Shown: in pieces, positions 60,917-64,000 of the stretch
How positions within the stretch are numbered: position 1 is the first letter of the stretch
Layout: each line of letters starts with the position of its first letter
Source: Frateuria hangzhouensis
GTDB lineage: Bacteria; Pseudomonadota; Gammaproteobacteria; Xanthomonadales; Rhodanobacteraceae
DNA: 64,000 nucleotides
Reading direction: 5' to 3'
Assembly (NCBI RefSeq): GCF_026410505.1
Contig: NZ_JAPMIU010000004.1
Span: 218,954 to 282,953 of the forward strand
Program-made: the position numbers and the translations under genes
Notes under the pieces: generated by a model
What the model saw: only the letters and a program-made list of their open reading frames with translations
What the model was told of the DNA's origin: nothing
Databases searched by the model: none

Positions 60917-62359
60917 TCAGTTGTCGCTGCGCGTGGCCGAGTCGAGCCTGGCCAGCTTGATGCTGGCATTCATCGCCTTCAGGCGCGCCAGCTGCGGGCG
61001 CACGGTCTGGGCTTCGAAGCGGGCCAGCTGCGCCGCTGGCAGCGGCTGCGGTTTGGGCAGGGTGACCGTCTGCGGGTCGCGCTGCACGCCGTTGACGCGG
61101 AACTCGTAATGCAGATGCGGGCCGGTGGCCAAACCGGTCATGCCCACGTAGCCGATGACCTGGCCCTGGCTGACGTGCTGGCCCACGCGCTCCTTGGCGA
61201 AGCGCGACATGTGACCGTAGGCCGTGCTGATGTGCTTGTTGTGGCGGATCACCACGAAGTTGCCGTAGCCCCGCGCGCGGCCCCTGAAGGTGATCACGCC
61301 GTCGCCGGCGGCATGGATCGGGGTGCCCTTGGGCGCGGCGTAGTCGACGCCCTTGTGCGCGCGCATGCGGCCCAGGATCGGATGCATGCGGCCGGAGCTG
61401 AAGCGTGAGGAAATCCGCGTGAAGTCGACCGGGATGCGCAGGAACGACTTCTGGATCGGCCGACCGTCCTCGCTGAACCAGCCGTAGTGGCCATCGGCTT
61501 TCTTGAAGCGGTAGGCGGTGTAGCGGTGCCCCTGGTTGACGAACTCGGCGGCGATGATGTCGCCCTCGGAGAAATAGCTGCCGTCGCGGTAGACGTCGTC
61601 GTAGATCACCGTGAAGCTGTCGCCGTCGCGCAGCTCCTGCACGAAGTCGATGTCGTACTTGAACACGTCGGCGAGCTTGCCGACCATGCCCTGGCTCATC
61701 CCGGCCTTGGCCGCCGCGGCGTACAGCGAACTGGTGATGGTGCCGTGCGCCACGTGCTCGCGGGTTTCCATCGCGCGGGGCTGTACGGACAGCCTGGCCT
61801 GGCCGCCATCGAAGCGGACCACTGCGCGGTTGGCCTCGTCCTTGTCGAAGCGGATGCCTTTCAGGCTGCCATCGCTGCCGAGCAGAAAGTCGAACTCCTG
61901 GTGCGGACGGATGTTGTGGAAGGCGCCCTTGGCGGCGCCGGCCGCGTCGATCACGCGCTGCAGGTCGCCCAGTCCCAGGCCCTGGTCATGGAAGATGTCC
62001 GACAGCGTCTGGCCCGGCTGCACCTGCACCACGCGCCAGTCTTCCATCGCGCGGGCGGGCGCCGCCACCGGCGCGGCCTTGGGCAGCGTGAGCGGCAGCA
62101 GGGTATGCGCGACCGGTTGCGGATCGGGGCGCATCGCGCTGGCCCAGGCGGGCAGGAAAAAACCGGACAGCGCGGTCAGCAACAGCGCCGTGCCGGCCAG
62201 GATCCAGCGCTCGCGATGCCAGCGCAGCGGCTCGGCCTCGCCCAGGCGGCTGAACGACCAGTGCGCGCAACGTTCGTAGAAGTGCATGTGGCGACGCTGC
62301 GCCTTGCGGCGGATAGCCTGCTTGCGCGCCGCCCGCGCGATCTGGTCGCCCTCACCCAT
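60917..62359 (-). CDS. M23 peptidoglycan DD-endopeptidase (MepM-like)
   Basis: 480 aa: basic cytosolic head, one membrane helix (about 50-70), an OapA/LysM-like domain (DWRVVQVQPGQTLSDIF), a linker domain, and a C-terminal M23 domain with both zinc motifs, HKGVDYAAP (near 334) and GPHLHYEFRVNG (near 415), plus the catalytic His in TAYGHMSRF. It would cut 4,3-crosslinks so new strands can be inserted. Divergent from tyrS with a shared AT-richer promoter region. Confidence 0.93.
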   Translation of the reverse strand: MGEGDQIARAARKQAIRRKAQRRHMHFYERCAHWSFSRLGEAEPLRWHRERWILAGTALLLTALSGFFLPAWASAMRPDPQPVAHTLLPLTLPKAAPVAAPARAMEDWRVVQVQPGQTLSDIFHDQGLGLGDLQRVIDAAGAAKGAFHNIRPHQEFDFLLGSDGSLKGIRFDKDEANRAVVRFDGGQARLSVQPRAMETREHVAHGTITSSLYAAAAKAGMSQGMVGKLADVFKYDIDFVQELRDGDSFTVIYDDVYRDGSYFSEGDIIAAEFVNQGHRYTAYRFKKADGHYGWFSEDGRPIQKSFLRIPVDFTRISSRFSSGRMHPILGRMRAHKGVDYAAPKGTPIHAAGDGVITFRGRARGYGNFVVIRHNKHISTAYGHMSRFAKERVGQHVSQGQVIGYVGMTGLATGPHLHYEFRVNGVQRDPQTVTLPKPQPLPAAQLARFEAQTVRPQLARLKAMNASIKLARLDSATRSDN

Positions 62360-62536
62360 GCTCTTCGCCCCGCGTTACAAAGTACTCAGGCGCCGTACCT
62401 TAGCGGCCCCGTATAAAGTGCGTCAACGCCTTTTGTTTCAAGGATTTGCGCTAGTTTTATGATTAACGCACAATTAACGCGTTTTCGTGACCGCGGCCCC
62501 CTTTGCCACGGTCCATTGATCGTCACAGAGGACATC
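62360..62536. promoter_or_regulatory. M23/tyrS divergent promoter region with 11-base direct repeat
   Basis: 177 bases. ATTAACGC occurs at 62462-62469 and 62473-62480, one helical turn apart. On the minus strand TTGAAA and TTTATA boxes 18 bases apart face the M23 gene; on the plus strand TATGAT (62458-62463) is a candidate -10 for tyrS. Assignments are by eye. Confidence 0.4.
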
Positions 62537-63748
62537 ATGAACGAGCTTGAGCAGGCGCTGGCGACCATTGCCCGTGGCGCCGACGAGGTGATCAAGCAGG
62601 AGGAACTGACCGAGCGCCTGAAAAACGGCCGCCCGCTGCGCATCAAGGCCGGCTTCGACCCCACTGCGCCGGATCTGCACCTGGGCCACACCGTGCTGCT
62701 CAACAAGATGCGCCAGTTCCAGGACCTTGGGCATCAGGTGATCTTCCTGATCGGCGACTTCACCGGGATGATCGGTGATCCCACCGGGAAGAACGTGACC
62801 CGCAAACCGCTCAGCCGCGAGGACGTACTCGGGAACGCCGAGACCTACGCCAAGCAGGTCTACAAGGTGCTCGACCGCGAACGCACCGAGGTGCGATTCA
62901 ACTCCGAGTGGTTCGGCAAGATGTCCGCCGCCGACATGATCCGGCTGGCGGGGCAGCACACCGTCGCGCGGATGCTCGAGCGCGACGACTTTGCCAAGCG
63001 CTACGCCGCGCAGCAGCCGATCGCCATCCACGAGTTCCTGTATCCGCTGGTGCAGGGCTACGACTCGGTGGCGCTCGAGGCCGACGTCGAACTCGGCGGT
63101 ACCGACCAGAAGTTCAACCTGCTGATGGGTCGGGCCCTGCAGGAACACCATGGCCAGCCACCACAGGTGGTGCTGACCATGCCGTTGTTGGAAGGCCTGG
63201 ACGGTGTCCACAAGATGTCCAAGTCGCTCGGCAACTACATCGGCATCGACGAGCCGGCGATCGATATCGTCACCAAGACCCTGAAGATCGATGACGCATT
63301 GATGTGGCGCTGGTTCGAATTGCTCAGTTTTGAGGTATCGCTGGACGAGCTGGCGCGCATGAAGCAGGACGTGGAAGGCGGCGCGCTCAACCCGCGTGAC
63401 GCCAAGCTCCGGCTGGCGCGCGAGCTGGCCACGCGCTTCCATGATGCGGCCGCCGCCGAGCAGGCCGTCGCGGGATGGCACGCGGTGGTGCGTGGCGAGG
63501 GCGACACCTCGTTGTTGCCGCTGAACGAGATCGGCGTGCCGACCGAAGGCCTGCGCCTGCCGGCCCTGCTCACGGCGGCGGGCCTCACCGCCAGCAACTC
63601 CGAAGCCAACCGCAAGCTCAAGGAGCGCGCGGTGCGCATCGACGCGGCCGTGGTCGAGGACGCGCAGCGCGTGTTCAGCGCCGGGTTCGAGGGCGTGCTG
63701 CAGGTGGGCAAGCGCAATTTCGCGCGAGTCAGGCTCGTCGCAGGCTAG
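62537..63748 (+). CDS. tyrS: Tyrosyl-tRNA synthetase
   Basis: 403 aa class I synthetase of the TyrRS subgroup with HLGH at 48-51 ([16 protein letters not shown]), [15 protein letters not shown], the tyrosine-binding [13 protein letters not shown], the KMSKS loop at 226-230 ([15 protein letters not shown]) and a C-terminal S4 RNA-binding domain ([19 protein letters not shown]). ATG 62537 has GAGGACAT ahead; the frame is open upstream to 62459 but without a site. Followed by an rRNA operon promoter. Confidence 0.97.
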   Translation: MNELEQALATIARGADEVIKQEELTERLKNGRPLRIKAGFDPTAPDLHLGHTVLLNKMRQFQDLGHQVIFLIGDFTGMIGDPTGKNVTRKPLSREDVLGNAETYAKQVYKVLDRERTEVRFNSEWFGKMSAADMIRLAGQHTVARMLERDDFAKRYAAQQPIAIHEFLYPLVQGYDSVALEADVELGGTDQKFNLLMGRALQEHHGQPPQVVLTMPLLEGLDGVHKMSKSLGNYIGIDEPAIDIVTKTLKIDDALMWRWFELLSFEVSLDELARMKQDVEGGALNPRDAKLRLARELATRFHDAAAAEQAVAGWHAVVRGEGDTSLLPLNEIGVPTEGLRLPALLTAAGLTASNSEANRKLKERAVRIDAAVVEDAQRVFSAGFEGVLQVGKRNFARVRLVAG

Positions 63749-63894
63749 GTGCGGAGCGGCTTTCCGGGCGCACACAAAAAAAAATCCGCCGCGCTCGCTT
63801 GCCAAGTTCGCGTAGTGAACCTACTATTCGCGGCCCGTCGCCCAACTCCCCTTGGCCGGCAACTCCCCCAAGCAAAATTCTTCGCAAAAGGGTG

Positions 63895-63922
63895 TTGACG
63901 AACTGGCAAGGGAATGTAGAAT
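63895..63922 (+). promoter_or_regulatory. rRNA operon promoter
   Basis: TTGACG at 63895, 16 bases, TAGAAT at 63917, preceded by an A-rich UP-like stretch (AGCAAAATTCTTCGC). A GC-rich start region (GGCGGCTCACCCGGG) follows, as in stringently controlled promoters. Transcription would begin near 63929 and continue past the window. Confidence 0.75.
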
Positions 63923-63928
63923 GGGCGG

Positions 63929-64000
63929 CTCACCCGGGACGAAACGTCTCGGGGCGATTCAGAAGAAAGAGTCGCAAGTGATTGATCTTTGACAGTGTGC
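63929..64000 (+). other. rRNA operon leader (16S rRNA expected just beyond the window)
   Basis: The stretch GATCTTTGACAGTGTGC at the window's end resembles the boxA-type antitermination element that precedes 16S genes in xanthomonads (E. coli version TGCTCTTTAACA). No part of mature 16S is inside the window. The call rests on this and on the promoter. Confidence 0.6.

Noticed and set aside
63766..63800. Terminator after tyrS at the run of nine A
   Set aside because: The homopolymer is A on the plus strand and lacks a convincing stem in either direction.

Overview
The window is 64 kb of a high-GC gammaproteobacterial chromosome. Several things point to the Lysobacterales (Xanthomonadales), most likely the Rhodanobacteraceae side (Rhodanobacter, Dyella and relatives). 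These are the gene order radC / coaBC-dut-algC / pyrE / xth, the type and size of ArgS, TyrS placed directly before an rRNA-type promoter, MexEF-like efflux with a divergent LysR gene, and dense GTAG-type REP palindromes. The family-level placement is inference from gene content, not a search. I see no prophage, plasmid, insertion sequence, CRISPR array or tRNA gene. The region reads as core chromosome sprinkled with REP elements.

Layout. 0-10.4 kb: PlsC-like acyltransferase and YheT-like hydrolase (coupled), a ZIP metal transporter convergent with a manganese catalase, a Ycf46-like AAA ATPase, a PQQ-type sugar dehydrogenase, a PEBP protein, then a stress-type membrane module (DUF1328, ElaB/YqjD-like, YqjE-like, a YqjK-sized protein, AI-2E/PerM family) with stop/start overlaps. 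10.4-14.3 kb: a LytS/LytR two-component pair followed by two secreted proteins. 15-22.4 kb: a MexEF-OprN-type RND efflux operon with a divergent LysR regulator; REP pairs sit in both of its internal junctions. 22.4-30.7 kb: uppP, then glnA behind a textbook sigma-54 promoter with NtrC half-sites, then (after three genes on the other strand: DUF2235 hydrolase with a PA-IL-like tail, HiPIP, YVTN propeller) ntrB-ntrC with an NtrC palindrome at the start of ntrB.

30.8-42.4 kb: a GNAT acetyltransferase, a PAS-GGDEF-EAL protein, an unknown conserved-looking protein, a FadI-like thiolase, a small TonB-like protein, a ClsC-like phospholipase D lipoprotein, a coupled ParA/SixA/YceI run and two unknown envelope proteins. 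42.4-49.7 kb: polyamine genes speE and speA (divergent, with a long hairpin-rich speA leader), 3-hydroxybutyrate dehydrogenase, YdfG-like dehydrogenase, SPOR protein and argS. 49.7-50.4 kb is a 735-base gap that contains a perfect plus-strand terminator with no gene in front of it, so it may end a small RNA. 50.4-57.9 kb: radC, coaBC-dut, a membrane-anchored AlgC-type phosphohexomutase, a DUF4124 protein, pyrE, GNAT, xth. 58-64 kb: peptidoglycan recycling and turnover genes (ampG, anmK, M23 endopeptidase), an RHH-type protein, tyrS, and at the very end the promoter and leader of an rRNA operon.

Functional themes: nitrogen control (glnA and ntrBC carry matching NtrC sites), multidrug efflux, peptidoglycan turnover (uppP, ampG, anmK, M23, SPOR), polyamine synthesis and UMP/dUTP/CoA housekeeping. 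Three families of REP palindromes (GTAGGGTGGGC type, GTAGGAGC type and CTCCCTCTCCCC type) fill most gaps of 60-200 bases. Protein-level calls rest on motif recognition by eye. Start codons were chosen from Shine-Dalgarno sequences and family length.
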